DNA of 64,000 nucleotides, taken from assembly GCF_002929295.1 (NCBI RefSeq), contig NZ_PJIM01000001.1, forward strand, positions 1,231,398 through 1,295,397, in the 5' to 3' direction. Below the pieces are notes generated by a model. That model was not told the DNA's origin, ran no database searches, and worked only from the letters and a program-made list of their open reading frames with translations. The stretch's first letter is position 1, and each line of letters opens with the position of its first letter. The stretch is from Arthrobacter sp. SX1312 (GTDB lineage: Bacteria; Actinomycetota; Actinomycetes; Actinomycetales; Micrococcaceae). Of the stretch, positions 43,278-51,977 are shown piece after piece. Position numbers and translations under genes: made by a program.

Positions 43278-44972
43278 TCATTCGTCCGCCGGTCTCCACG
43301 GGCCCCACTGCTCGACGCCGGGAACATCGCCGCTGGTCCACCACTGCGTCCGGTACACCTCGCCCTCGAAGATCACCCGGCGGCCCTCCGTGTAGACCTC
43401 GTCCTCGTCCCACGTCACGGGTGCGGCGTCCGCAGCCTCCTGGGCGGATAGTGAGGGTGCGGTTGCCGGCGCAGCGCCCGGAGCGGGTGTACCCGGTGCC
43501 GCTGTGGACGTACTGGGTACCTGGACCGCGGTCGCGGGCATCACCCTGTCGCGGGCCGGGCCCTGTGGAGCTTCGCGCAGCCGATCGGACAGTACGGTCA
43601 GGAGCGATCCGTCCCGGTTGCCCGCAAGGTCCCACCACATGCCACCGCCGAGGCCCTTCTCGAGGACGTAATCGCTCTTGAGGCGCACGGTTTCCGGGTT
43701 GTCGTAGCTCCACCACGTATCGCCGTCGAAACGCCAGGCCGCCCCGACCGTCGGGTCGGTGAACTCCTCGCCGACCTCCCGCAGCTCGTCGTAGTCCTCG
43801 AGGCCGGGCTCTTCGCCGCCCGGCGCCGGCCCGGTGGCTGCGCCCCAGGGCTTCGCGGTGTCGACACCTGCCCAGCCCCTGCCGAACGCCGCGAGGCCGA
43901 GGCCGAGCTGGCCGGGATCGATTCCGGCATCGAGATAAGCACTCACGGTCCGGTCCACCGAGAACCGCTGACTGTTCGGGCGCGGATCCTCCGGATCATC
44001 GAACAGGTTTCCCTGGTGGCCGGTGAGTCCCGGCTCCCACGTTCCCCACAGGTCGTAGCCCTGGATGTTCCCGAAGTCGAGGTACTCGAAGAGTTCGGGG
44101 TTGTTCCAGCCGCCGGCCTCGATGTCCACCGGATTGGCAGGAAGGAAGGCACTCAGGGAATAGGAGGCCCCCGTGACGGCACCGTAGGCGTCGAGCTGCT
44201 CACGGAATTCCTGCAGCAGCAGCCGGAAGTTCTCGGCGTCGTTCTCGGGGTCCACTCCGTTCCCGTCGAGCCCGTTGTCGCTGCCGGGCCACTCCCAGTC
44301 GATATCGATGCCGTCGAAGATGCCGGCCGCAGCCCCTGCGCCTCCCCTGCCATCGATGGTCGGAAGGTTTCCCTTGATATACAGGTCGATGCAGGAGGCA
44401 ACGAGCGCCTTGCGGGAATCGTCGGTCGCAGCGGCACGGGAGAAGTTCTTCGACCAGGTCCACCCGCCGAGCGAGATCACTGCACGCAGCCCGGGGTTGG
44501 CGGCTTTCAGCTGCCGCAGTTGATTGAAGGACCCGGCCAGCGGCTGGTCGGCTGTGTCGCCGATGCCTGCAATGGAGTCGGCGGCACTGTAGGCCATTCC
44601 GTAATCCGCCCAGGCGTCGGAGGCGCCGTCGGAGCCGTCCGGACCGCTTCCTTGAGCCTGGTTCGCCTCGAAACAGGTGAGCGTCTCGTGGTGGATATTG
44701 CCGAAGGCGTAGTTGATGTGGCTGAGATTTCCGGCAGCACCCGAGTCCTGAAGGGACTTCATCGGGAATTGGCGCCCGTAGACCCCCCACTGGGGAAAGT
44801 AGCCGACGCTCCGGTACCCGTTGATGCGGGCCGGGATTGTGGCGGGATCCTCGGAACCGGCCCCCTCCGAAGGGTCCTGCAATGAGCAGGACGCAATGCC
44901 GCTGATTCCCAGCAGGGCGGCGACGGCCAGGACGCCGATCCGCTGCAATGGGCGCGGGCGCACTCGCTTCAT
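43278..44972 (-). CDS. Secreted GH18 chitinase with C-terminal chitin-binding module
   Basis: 564 residues from the ATG at 44972 with GGAGG upstream. The signal peptide ends in a lipobox-like SGIASC. The GH18 barrel carries the catalytic FDGIDIDWEWPG (DxxDxDxE; acid Glu227) and FGRGWAGV/GGGMWWDLAGN strands. A Pro/Ala/Thr linker leads to a CBM5/12-type module, EDEVYTEGRRVIFEGEVYRTQWW, at the end. It hydrolyses chitin outside the cell by substrate-assisted catalysis. A neighbouring gene encodes a secreted nuclease, so the pair may serve polymer scavenging. Confidence 0.92.
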   Translation of the reverse strand: MKRVRPRPLQRIGVLAVAALLGISGIASCSLQDPSEGAGSEDPATIPARINGYRSVGYFPQWGVYGRQFPMKSLQDSGAAGNLSHINYAFGNIHHETLTCFEANQAQGSGPDGSDGASDAWADYGMAYSAADSIAGIGDTADQPLAGSFNQLRQLKAANPGLRAVISLGGWTWSKNFSRAAATDDSRKALVASCIDLYIKGNLPTIDGRGGAGAAAGIFDGIDIDWEWPGSDNGLDGNGVDPENDAENFRLLLQEFREQLDAYGAVTGASYSLSAFLPANPVDIEAGGWNNPELFEYLDFGNIQGYDLWGTWEPGLTGHQGNLFDDPEDPRPNSQRFSVDRTVSAYLDAGIDPGQLGLGLAAFGRGWAGVDTAKPWGAATGPAPGGEEPGLEDYDELREVGEEFTDPTVGAAWRFDGDTWWSYDNPETVRLKSDYVLEKGLGGGMWWDLAGNRDGSLLTVLSDRLREAPQGPARDRVMPATAVQVPSTSTAAPGTPAPGAAPATAPSLSAQEAADAAPVTWDEDEVYTEGRRVIFEGEVYRTQWWTSGDVPGVEQWGPWRPADE

Positions 44973-45075
44973 TCGTTCCTCCGGCATGTGAGACCAGCAC
45001 CGGCAGGCAGCGGCTCCATCAGGCTACGGTATGTCGCGTGCCGCGGGTGCGAGTCGGACGGAAACCACAGATAGA

Positions 45076-45108
45076 AACGCCCCGCACTCATTCGGAGCGC
45101 GGGGCGTT
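45076..45108. terminator. Terminator after the secreted nuclease gene
   Basis: AACGCCCCGC / GCGGGGCGTT stem (45076-45085 and 45099-45108), 12 bp beyond the nuclease stop, with an AT-rich flank. Confidence 0.7.
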
Positions 45109-45119
45109 CTTTCAATAGG

Positions 45120-45776
45120 TCAGTACTTCGTGATGGTCAACTGTGAGACGGGACATTGGTCCGCGATACGGACGAGGGCCGCTTTCTCCCGTGAATCCAC
45201 CGTCATTCCCCAGCGTGCTTTCACCGTCACCCATTGAGCGACATAGGAGCACCGGTTGAGCGGTGGCAGCCAGTCCTCGGGCCCCTTGGCCTGCTTCTGC
45301 TGGTTCAGCAGTGTGGTTTGGGCGTTGAGGGCGCCGGCATAGCCGATGTCGTTGTAGAACGCGACACGTCGGGCTTGGGTCCATTTCTGAGCGCCGGACC
45401 CCCATGCCTCGGCAACAGGGACGGTGTGGTCGATCTGCACGGTCTTCGCGGAGGTGTGCACCTTGTTGTCGAAGGTCGTGGTCCACCGTCCGGTAGCAAC
45501 GGTGCAGTGACGGGCCGTCGTGTAGGAAAGCGCAGCCTTCGTCTCGGTGACAAGGACTTCGGCGCGAGTGTCCTGGCAATCCCTGTTCTGGTCGAGCCAG
45601 CCTCCGAAGTAACGGTACCGGTCGTAGCCAACGTTGTTCTCGTTCGCTACGGGGAGTGCCCGTGCCGCGGCGCGGAGATTGGTGGTGTAGCTGGCTCCTG
45701 CGTCGGCGGGAGCGGTAATACCGGTGAAGAGAAGTCCGGCAGTCAGGACAGCGATGAGCCCCGATTTGATGTTCAT
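45120..45776 (-). CDS. Secreted HNH-type endonuclease
   Basis: 218 residues from the ATG at 45776 (MNIKSGLIAVLTAGLLFTGITAPADA, a clear signal peptide) with GGGGA upstream. The core has QIDHTVPVAEAWGSGAQKW, an HNH/His-Me-finger (DUF1524/GmrSD-like) motif with the catalytic Asp-His pair, and LNAQTTLLNQQK as the Asn-containing helix. Conserved cysteines (RDCQ, RHCT, RCSY, QCP) suggest disulfides outside the cell. Likely a nutritional or defensive extracellular nuclease. Confidence 0.85.
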   Translation of the reverse strand: MNIKSGLIAVLTAGLLFTGITAPADAGASYTTNLRAAARALPVANENNVGYDRYRYFGGWLDQNRDCQDTRAEVLVTETKAALSYTTARHCTVATGRWTTTFDNKVHTSAKTVQIDHTVPVAEAWGSGAQKWTQARRVAFYNDIGYAGALNAQTTLLNQQKQAKGPEDWLPPLNRCSYVAQWVTVKARWGMTVDSREKAALVRIADQCPVSQLTITKY

Positions 45777-45993
45777 AGGTTCCCCAGAGTGATGGACGTC
45801 CCCAATGGACGCCTTTGGCAGTTTGCCATGATCTGTCACACATCGGATGGAACTGGGGTAACGCTTCCGTCTTTCCGGGCAGAACATGCACTTCGCACTC
45901 CGCGGCCCTTACCCGTCATCCCTGCGTAGGAGCTTCTGCCGGGTTCATATGGTTGCGTCCTGAGGGTGCGGCAAGGGCACGATATCGTTGCGC

Positions 45994-46608
45994 ATGGCTG
46001 AAATTCCGGGTCTCGACGAGCTCCTGACCGCATTGAACGCCGGGGAGACGATCCCCGGAGGTTCACCGCACCATGAGGCTATGCACGCAGCGAGCCAGGA
46101 GTCGCTGCGCATCACCGCCGAACTCAACGGGCGGTACCACTCCCCCGAGGAGGTGCGCACCCTGATGAGCGAGCTGACCGGACGCGAGGTCCCCGCGTCC
46201 TTCCAACTCTTCCCGCCGTTCAGCGCTGACTTCGGCAAGAACATTCGCTTCGGCGCGGATGTGTTCGTCAACAGCGGCTGCCGGTTTCAGGATCAGGGCG
46301 GTATCGACGTCGGTGATGGGTCCCTCATCGGTCACAACGCCGTGATCACGACCTTGAACCACGACATGGCGCCAAGCCGACGGGCCGACATGCACCCGGC
46401 CCGCGTTGTGATCGGCCGGGGCGTGTGGTTCGGGGCCAACGTGACGGTGTTGCCAGGCGTGACGATTGGCGACGGGGCCGTGGTGGGCGCCGGTGCAGTC
46501 GTCACAAAGGATGTTCCCGCGAAGGCAGTGGTCGTCGGTGTGCCGGCAAAGCAGGTGGGCACGGTTCCGGAAGGGCGATTCCCCGGCCTGGGAGTACCTG
46601 TTCTGTAG
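45994..46608 (+). CDS. Hexapeptide-repeat O-acetyltransferase (maltose/galactoside acetyltransferase family)
   Basis: 204 residues from the ATG at 45994. The N-terminal Mac domain has [16 protein letters not shown]; the beta-helix has [18 protein letters not shown] with the catalytic His, then [44 protein letters not shown]. It transfers acetyl from acetyl-CoA to a sugar or related acceptor. The upstream CGATATCG palindrome at 45980-45987 overlaps the likely promoter and could be an operator. Confidence 0.85.
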   Translation: MAEIPGLDELLTALNAGETIPGGSPHHEAMHAASQESLRITAELNGRYHSPEEVRTLMSELTGREVPASFQLFPPFSADFGKNIRFGADVFVNSGCRFQDQGGIDVGDGSLIGHNAVITTLNHDMAPSRRADMHPARVVIGRGVWFGANVTVLPGVTIGDGAVVGAGAVVTKDVPAKAVVVGVPAKQVGTVPEGRFPGLGVPVL

Positions 46609-46690
46609 GTTCGGCCACACCGGCGCAGCCTACCTGCGGACTCTGCCATATCAGCGGTAGAAGGCCATGGCTATGCCCGTCCAGCAATAA

Positions 46691-46816
46691 TTATCCGATC
46701 CTGCAGGAGGGGATGGCACTCGCGCCGACGCGCCCTGCAGGCAGACCAAGAAATGCTGTGTTCCGCGGATACGGCAGCGCCCGATTGTGTCCGCGCAGCG
46801 CCCGCCCCACCGTCAT
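46691..46816 (-). CDS. Possible 41-residue leaderless ORF
   Basis: MTVGRALRGHNRALPYPRN... starts seven bases after a TAGGAT box that is a near-copy of the one at 47374-47379. The protein has no recognisable features. The duplicated promoter is the only support. Confidence 0.25.
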   Translation of the reverse strand: MTVGRALRGHNRALPYPRNTAFLGLPAGRVGASAIPSCRIG

Positions 46817-46835
46817 GAGTCGCATCCTACGCCGT
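46807..46835 (-). repeat. Copy 1 of a duplicated promoter segment
   Basis: CGTCATGA(G/C)TCGCATCCTACGCCG is shared with 47359-47385 (one mismatch over about 25 bases). It contains the minus-strand TAGGAT box (46824-46829) and an ATG seven bases on. The two copies bracket the pair of small membrane-protein genes. Confidence 0.6.
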
Positions 46836-46904
46836 CACCGTTGCCATCGAACGAGGGGCGGCGGGCCGACACCCGGTCCAGGATCCGCGGAACCGTGTTC
46901 GGGC

Positions 46905-47108
46905 TCAAGAGCTCTTCGCCTCGACGCTCACAGGCGAAGAAGATCGCTGTGGTGCCGGCCAGATGACGATCATCGCCGTGGCCAACGGGCCAAGGATCAG
47001 CGAAAGCAGGAACCATATCCAGCGGGAACGGCCCTTCTGCTCGGCGAGGCCAGCGTTGACGATGGCGATCGAGAAGATGAAGAAGCCGATCGGGACGTAC
47101 TCCTCCAT
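46905..47108 (-). CDS. Small membrane protein
   Basis: 67 residues: helix 1 YVPIGFFIFSIAIVNAGLA, short polar loop EQKGRSRW, helix 2 IWFLLSLILGPLATAMIVIW, then a Ser-rich tail. AGGTAGG lies six bases before the ATG. The gene starts four bases after the 72-residue gene's stop. Unknown family. Confidence 0.5.
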   Translation of the reverse strand: MEEYVPIGFFIFSIAIVNAGLAEQKGRSRWIWFLLSLILGPLATAMIVIWPAPQRSSSPVSVEAKSS

Positions 47109-47112
47109 GCGC

Positions 47113-47331
47113 CTACCTCACCTCGGTGCTACGAGTTGGCGGCGGGACGTCCTCGGGGCGCTCGGGCTTGCCCGCTGCCTTCCACTCGCGCTTGGACAGA
47201 GGTGTCCATCCCGCGGGGATAGCCTGGAGGTAGTCGCGATACTTCCGGCGACCCGAAGGATCCCAGAACCACACGACCTCGAGCAGTACTCCGAATGCGA
47301 CTCGCGCTATCAGTCCGAGGATCTCGATCAT
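47113..47331 (-). CDS. Small membrane-associated protein
   Basis: 72 residues: one helix (IEILGLIARVAFGVLLEVVWFW), then a basic, Pro-rich cytoplasmic segment (SGRRKYRDYLQAIPAGWTPLSKREWKAAGKPERPEDVPP). Its ATG overlaps the stop of a 12-codon leader ORF (ATGA), so translation is probably coupled. It forms a two-gene operon with the 67-residue protein. Confidence 0.5.
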   Translation of the reverse strand: MIEILGLIARVAFGVLLEVVWFWDPSGRRKYRDYLQAIPAGWTPLSKREWKAAGKPERPEDVPPPTRSTEVR

Positions 47332-47366
47332 CGTCGGACCCCGCCTGACTTCTCCCCCATCGTCAT
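47328..47366 (-). CDS. 12-residue leader ORF coupled to the small membrane-protein operon
   Basis: ATG at 47366, seven bases after TAGGAT (47374-47379); reads MTMGEKSGGVRR and stops with TGA overlapping the next ATG. This lets a leaderless message start translation and pass ribosomes to the 72-residue gene. Confidence 0.4.
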   Translation of the reverse strand: MTMGEKSGGVRR

Positions 47367-47385
47367 GACTCGCATCCTACGCCGG
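47359..47385 (-). repeat. Copy 2 of the duplicated promoter segment
   Basis: Shares about 25 bases with 46807-46835, including the TAGGAT box and the ATG. It drives the leader ORF and the two small genes. Confidence 0.6.
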
Positions 47386-47427
47386 CGCCTTTCCCGTCGA
47401 AGACAGGACTAAACCCGGGGTCTCCGG

Positions 47428-48097
47428 CGGTGATTGTCGCGGCGCCGACTGCCGTCGCCTCGGTGCAGTCAGCGCAGGCGACCTCACTCACCGAGGCTGC
47501 AGAAGCCTCCGTGCGGGGCTGTTCAATGGCCGCAGGGTAGGTGCCTCGTCGACAGCCACCGGCTGCCCCTGGGCCCGGAGATCCGGATCATTGGTGCCGG
47601 GGCGTCGTGGGCAAGTACGCGATCCAGCTCGCCAAGCGAGCCCGCGTGCAGGTCATTGCGACGGGCCAGCCCGCGCAGCATCGATGCCGTGCGCGCAGCG
47701 GGCGCGAATCACATTATCGCTCACACCGACACGAACCTGCTCACCGCCGTCGACGGGCAGGTGGACGTGTTGCTGGACGTCGCACCGATCGATCCGCAGC
47801 ACTTCACCGCGTAGGTGGCCGCCGTCCGCGACGGCGGTGTAGTCGTCAGTACCACTGCATTCAGGCCCACCCCCAGCGACGATGCAGAACGGGTGCGAGC
47901 GGCGACGGTGTTCGTCCCGCGCAACCGTGATCGGCTCGCGCAGCTGGTATCCCTCGTCGACGACGGCGCACACACCGTCGAAGTGACACGCCGGATCCCG
48001 CTCACGGAACTGCCCGCCCTTCACGCGGAAGCCAACACCGGCCGCATCAGGGAAAGTCATCGTCATCCCTGCGTGAACCACGGCGGGCCACAAGAAC
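47428..48097 (+). pseudogene. Zinc-type alcohol dehydrogenase/quinone reductase remnant
   Basis: Fragments of one MDR-family oxidoreductase appear in several frames. VIVAAPTAVASV...SLTEAA is followed by LVDSHRLPLGPEIRIIGAGA, the glycine-rich loop region. VVGKYAIQLAKRARVQVIA (next frame) is followed by SIDAVRAAGANHIIAHTDT. An in-frame TAG at 47812 comes next, then VAAVRDGGVVVSTTAF, and GKVIVIPA at the end lies in yet another frame. At least three frameshifts and one stop mean it cannot make a working enzyme. The N-terminal catalytic half is missing altogether. Confidence 0.8.
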
Positions 48098-48465
48098 CGG
48101 ATGAACATCCCAGCAACAGCACATTCACGATCGGTCACCGGGCGACTTCCGGTGTCTGGGTGAAACGTTCGTCGTCGTAGAAATCTCATTGTCGTGCTCA
48201 GGCGTTCAGGCGGTCCTGCAAAAGCGAGCGTCCGACAGCTGACGGACGTCCAGACGCCACTAGAAGAAGCGACAGCGCTGGTCCCCGTATTGCCTGCCCT
48301 GAGCCCGTCGTGAATCCTTCCTCAGTCGCAGTGAGTTTCAGGCCAGTCAGCCGTTTCTCCCCGCCGGACACGTGGTCGTGCTGAAGTAGACCCCAGCGTC
48401 CTCCAGCCTCGACTGAAGGATCAGGCGCTTGATGCCGGGCGGACGTCTGACCTGCGGGCAAACCG
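48098..48465. other. 368 bp with no supportable gene
   Basis: Only short, mutually overlapping frames are present, and none has a ribosome-binding site, promoter box or recognisable product. It lies between the oxidoreductase remnant and a VOC gene. Confidence 0.5.
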
Positions 48466-48882
48466 TCAGGTCGGATCGCTGGGCGGATTTTCCTGGAAGA
48501 GCGTGATCTGCAGACCCGCCGGGGCTTCGAGGCGTGCATTGATCGAATTCCACGGAGTGCGGGTCGGAGGTGCGATGAGTTGCGCGCCGCCCGACGTGAG
48601 CGTGTCGGTGGCCTGCTCGACATCACGAACTTCGAAGGCAACCCGCAAATCCGGGCTAACTTGCCGTCCCACTTCAACCGCGTCGATCATCGTGACCTGA
48701 GCTGGGTTGGAGATCTCGAGAGTGGCACGACCCACGTCGAGGATCGTGACTCGTTCACCGCTGTCACCGTGCACTTGTAGTTCTTCTCGTCCGCCCAAGA
48801 CATCACGATAAAAGGCCACCGCGGACTCGTAGTCGTCGGCTCGAACGACGAGGCGCATTTGCAGGGGAGGATCAGTAATCAC
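48466..48882 (-). CDS. VOC/glyoxalase superfamily protein
   Basis: 138 residues from a GTG at 48882 with AAGGA nine bases upstream. The first half (LVVRADDYESAVAFYRDVLGG) and second half (LRVAFEVRDVEQATDTLTSGGAQLIAPP...ITLFQE) form the paired beta-alpha-beta-beta-beta modules of the vicinal-oxygen-chelate fold. The usual metal-binding His of module one is not evident; Glu near the end (LFQE) remains. Substrate unknown. Confidence 0.75.
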   Translation of the reverse strand: MITDPPLQMRLVVRADDYESAVAFYRDVLGGREELQVHGDSGERVTILDVGRATLEISNPAQVTMIDAVEVGRQVSPDLRVAFEVRDVEQATDTLTSGGAQLIAPPTRTPWNSINARLEAPAGLQITLFQENPPSDPT

Positions 48883-49252
48883 TGGTTCAGTCCTTCCGAG
48901 AAGGTGCTCGTGGGCGAGCTAGTCGGCCGTCCATGCTCCCAACACAAGTCCAGGCACGTCAATGGGATAGCCCTGCCCTCGGGTGGCAATGACTTCCCCG
49001 CCGTCGCATCAACGGTGCAGCCCTTCGTCATCGAAGTATCGACGAGCGGCGCGCGCTCCGCTCGTCCGTACTCGCCAGTGGCTCGGGATTCGCAATGCCA
49101 TGTCAGCGGCGTGTCGCACATGATCCGTTCATTCACTTGCCCAGAGTAGTGATACCGAGCGTCCCCGTGAAGGATCCACCAACAGGATTGTTGGTGACAC
49201 GCCAGCATGTCAGGAGGCGGCCTGGAGTCTCCGCGGAGCAAATGGGTGCGTC
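48883..49252. other. 370 bp with no supportable gene
   Basis: Short frames occur on both strands without start signals or recognisable products. This is where the missing N-terminal half of the M16 peptidase remnant would lie, but no HxxEH zinc motif is visible in any frame. Confidence 0.5.
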
Positions 49253-50469
49253 TTGGGCTATGTCGCGCCGGACGTTTGTGCCAGTATTTGCGCCCCTGAT
49301 CCGAATTGCCTGGATGTGGCAAAGAAGGTTCTGGCTGCAGAAGCATCCTCGGTTGTCGAACCAGCAGTTGCAGAGCACCTGTTGCGCAGATACGGGCTTT
49401 CCTCCTTGGACTTGCAGGGGTGGACCAGCCGGCCTTGAGCAGCATCGATGATGCCGCTGTCAGGGAGGTCATCGGTAAGTTCTTCACCAGCCGCAATGCA
49501 GCGCTGGCACTCACCGGGCCTCTTCCTGCCGGCCTCTCACTAGGCCTCCCTTCAGGCGACGTGCAGCATCCTTCTGTCGCCCGTCCAATCGCAGACCTCC
49601 CGATGCCGCTCTGGTTCGAGTTGGGGGGCCCTCCCCTCGCTCTATCTTTCGAGGTCGAATCCGGAACTGAAGTGTCAAGGAACAGCGCTCTCGCGGTCGC
49701 GCAGATCGCGAGCCAACGAGCGCTGGACCAGTTGCGCAAACAGCAAGGAATCATCTACGACATCAGTCATCAAATCCTCGAAGCGGAAGGTGAACGCGGC
49801 ATAGTTTGCCTCACCACCGATCCCCGAAAGAAGGACGCTGGACTAGTGCTTGGCGAGATCCGACGCATACTGAATGACCTCGCCGCTAATGGGCCCGACG
49901 AACTGGAACTGGATCAGCTCATAGATGATGTCAGGGACTTCGTGGCTGATCCTCGTTCCGCAGCTATCACCGCGACCGATGCCGCCCGACGCCATCTACT
50001 CGGCGAGCGGCTCATCAGCCCGCAGCAAATGATCATGGATACCGGCGCAGCCACCCGGCAGATGGTGCAGAAGGCGCTCACCCTCGCTGAGAAGACACTC
50101 ATGGTTGGCATGCCCGAGGGCACATCGTCTTCGGATCCTTCCCTACGAATGCTCGGCAGCGAGAACCACGAGCCAGTGCCAGGGAGATCCTTCGAACGGA
50201 GCCTTCGGGGCTCCTTCCAAGGCGTCCCGTCAAAGGCCCGCCTCATCATTGGCGCTGACGGCGTCAGCCTCGTGGACCAGATGGTGACGACCATCCTTTG
50301 GGAGGACGTCCGGGGGCTCGAATACGCCCCACACGGGATCTCACTCCACGGGATCGATGCCGTGTCGCGGGAGCTGCAGCAGTCGTGGTTCGCCAAGGCA
50401 AACGAAGCATTTGCCCTGATCGAGCACCACGTCGAGGATGCCCTCACCTATCGGGTCGAAACTAGCTGA
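49253..50469 (+). pseudogene. M16 (insulinase-type) peptidase, 5'-truncated and frameshifted
   Basis: The long 3' frame reads AAVREVIGKFFTSRNAALALTGPLPAGLSLGLPSG and then LWFELGGPPLALSFEVESGTEVSRNSALAVAQIASQRALDQLRKQQGIIYD-like material, the C-terminal inactive half of M16 peptidases. The preceding helix (DVAKKVLAAEASSVVEPAVAEHLLRRYGLSSLDLQG) is in another frame; a one-base change near 49422 joins them. The catalytic N-terminal half with HxxEH is absent. The last 110 residues (SKARLIIGADGVSLVD) form an extra PH-like domain seen in actinobacterial M16 relatives (recalled, unverified). The 3' frame is long and clean, so decay may be recent. Confidence 0.65.
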
Positions 50470-50578
50470 CACCAGCCATAGGCTTCCACCCTGAAAGGAT
50501 CACCCCGCACACCTTCCCTCTCCCCGCCCTGCCTCAACCAATGACGATATTCACACCAAAGACCGCCAACCGATGGTT

Positions 50579-51529
50579 TCACCCGAGAATGGGCAGGGCC
50601 TTGTGGATGCAGTCGATCGTGATGTCCGCCCCGGCCCTAACTTCTTTCACTTCGCCGTCGATCTGGTACGGCATGGGCTTCAGGGCTGAGAACCGGTACT
50701 GCTCGTAGCTCGGCTGATCGCCGAGACCTTTGGTCGAGGCTCGCAGGGCCGTGAGGAGGATCTTCCACTTGGCCATGTGAGGGAAGGTGATGACCTCGAA
50801 CTTTCCATCGGCCGGGTGATCGTCGGCTTCGCTCAAGGTTGCGTACTTCGCCATCTGCGAGATATTAGCGAACACAAGGCTGTCGAACTTTCTTCGCTGG
50901 CCGTCGTTCTGCCGAATCTCGAACGGCTTGAACTTCGAGAAGGTCCGTACCACGGAGAACATCTCCTTGATCGCGCCCTTGCTGCCCTTTTCAAGGTCGA
51001 TGGCCATGATCGGCGTCAATCCGAATCCGATGTAGGAATGCGCATGCACCGGCCCCGTGTCCGACTTCGCCTCGCGCTCCATGTCCTGATTGGTGTCCTG
51101 GCTGGTGTCCGGCTCGTCGATGCTGATCCGCAGCAGGTCAATCCGCCGGACCCGACCCTCGACGATCGCCGCCGCCAAGGGCTGGCGTCCCGTGACGCGG
51201 CTGTGGTCATTCGCGTTGCCCGCGGCCAAGACCGCACACACAGCATCATCGCTGCCGCTGGCCATCACTCCGTTGACGACCTCGTTGTACCCGCCGTCCC
51301 CACTGACCGACACAATCAAGGCATTCCTCGATGACGCGGCCTCACGGGCCAGGTCCACCGCGTGACCTGCGTGCTGGGTGGGAGTCAACCGGACATCGGT
51401 CCCGGGCAGCTTGATCATCAACTCGTCATGCAGCTCCCCGGCGAGCTTCGGAGCATCCCCGGTACTGTTGGGGTTGAAGATGATCGTGATTACGTCGAAC
51501 TTACGCGGTAACTCCAGCGGTGCCTTCAT
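50579..51529 (-). CDS. Diacylglycerol kinase-like lipid kinase
   Basis: 316 residues from the ATG at 51529, with GGGAGAG upstream. The DAGK catalytic domain has IIFNPNSTGDAPKLAGEL (nucleotide loop) and VSVSGDGGYNEVVNGVMAS (GDGT-like motif near residue 78, with Gly in place of Thr). VLAAGNANDHSR is the following conserved turn. The C-terminal lobe has a hydrophobic lipid-pocket strand pattern. It probably phosphorylates a lipid or polyprenol, though the Thr-to-Gly change at GDGG is unusual. Confidence 0.8.
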   Translation of the reverse strand: MKAPLELPRKFDVITIIFNPNSTGDAPKLAGELHDELMIKLPGTDVRLTPTQHAGHAVDLAREAASSRNALIVSVSGDGGYNEVVNGVMASGSDDAVCAVLAAGNANDHSRVTGRQPLAAAIVEGRVRRIDLLRISIDEPDTSQDTNQDMEREAKSDTGPVHAHSYIGFGLTPIMAIDLEKGSKGAIKEMFSVVRTFSKFKPFEIRQNDGQRRKFDSLVFANISQMAKYATLSEADDHPADGKFEVITFPHMAKWKILLTALRASTKGLGDQPSYEQYRFSALKPMPYQIDGEVKEVRAGADITIDCIHKALPILG

Positions 51530-51656
51530 GGATGCTCTCCCTGATCGTTCATGCCAGTAACAGTGCAATCACAGCGTCACTACTCCGATAATAAGTCGCC
51601 TTCCTATTCTCGGGCATGCCTTCTCGGCCATCGGGGCCAGATCGTGTGGTGTACTC

Positions 51657-51908
51657 GTGATCAGTTTTGCCCTGCTGCGGCGTAGATCCTCGCTTGGGCT
51701 GTGGCGCAGGTATGGGTGGCTGCTGGAATCGGCGGTTGTCGCTTGGAGCACTCTTGCCGCTACCCAGAGCAACCTCGGTCCGTCCGAGGGTTCCGATGCC
51801 GAGGAAGTCATGTTCGCGGTCGCCTACTCCATGTGGCCCTCACTCGGTCTCGGTGCCATCGTGGTGGGGCAATTTCTGGCTGTTGATCGGTCGTCAAACC
51901 GCGCGTGA
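51657..51908 (+). CDS. Small two-helix membrane protein
   Basis: 83 residues from a GTG at 51657: helix SAVVAWSTLAATQ region and helix WPSLGLGAIVVGQFLAV, basic N-terminus (LLRRRSSLGLWRRYGW). There is no ribosome-binding site; a weak TGTGGT box lies six bases upstream. It could be a real leaderless gene or a remnant. Confidence 0.4.
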   Translation: MISFALLRRRSSLGLWRRYGWLLESAVVAWSTLAATQSNLGPSEGSDAEEVMFAVAYSMWPSLGLGAIVVGQFLAVDRSSNRA

Positions 51909-51977
51909 GCGAATGTCACTGCCCCAAAGGCATGGGCGCGTGTAGCGGACCTATCAGCGGTCAGGCTTCGCTCATCC

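Noticed and set aside
45112-45891. Second long frame overlapping the secreted nuclease gene
   Set aside because: Arg/His/Ser-rich, no signal peptide or motif; the other frame has the signal peptide and HNH motif.
48879-49754. 291-codon frame antisense to the M16 remnant
   Set aside because: No motif and typical shadow composition; it spans the frameshift of the plus-strand remnant.
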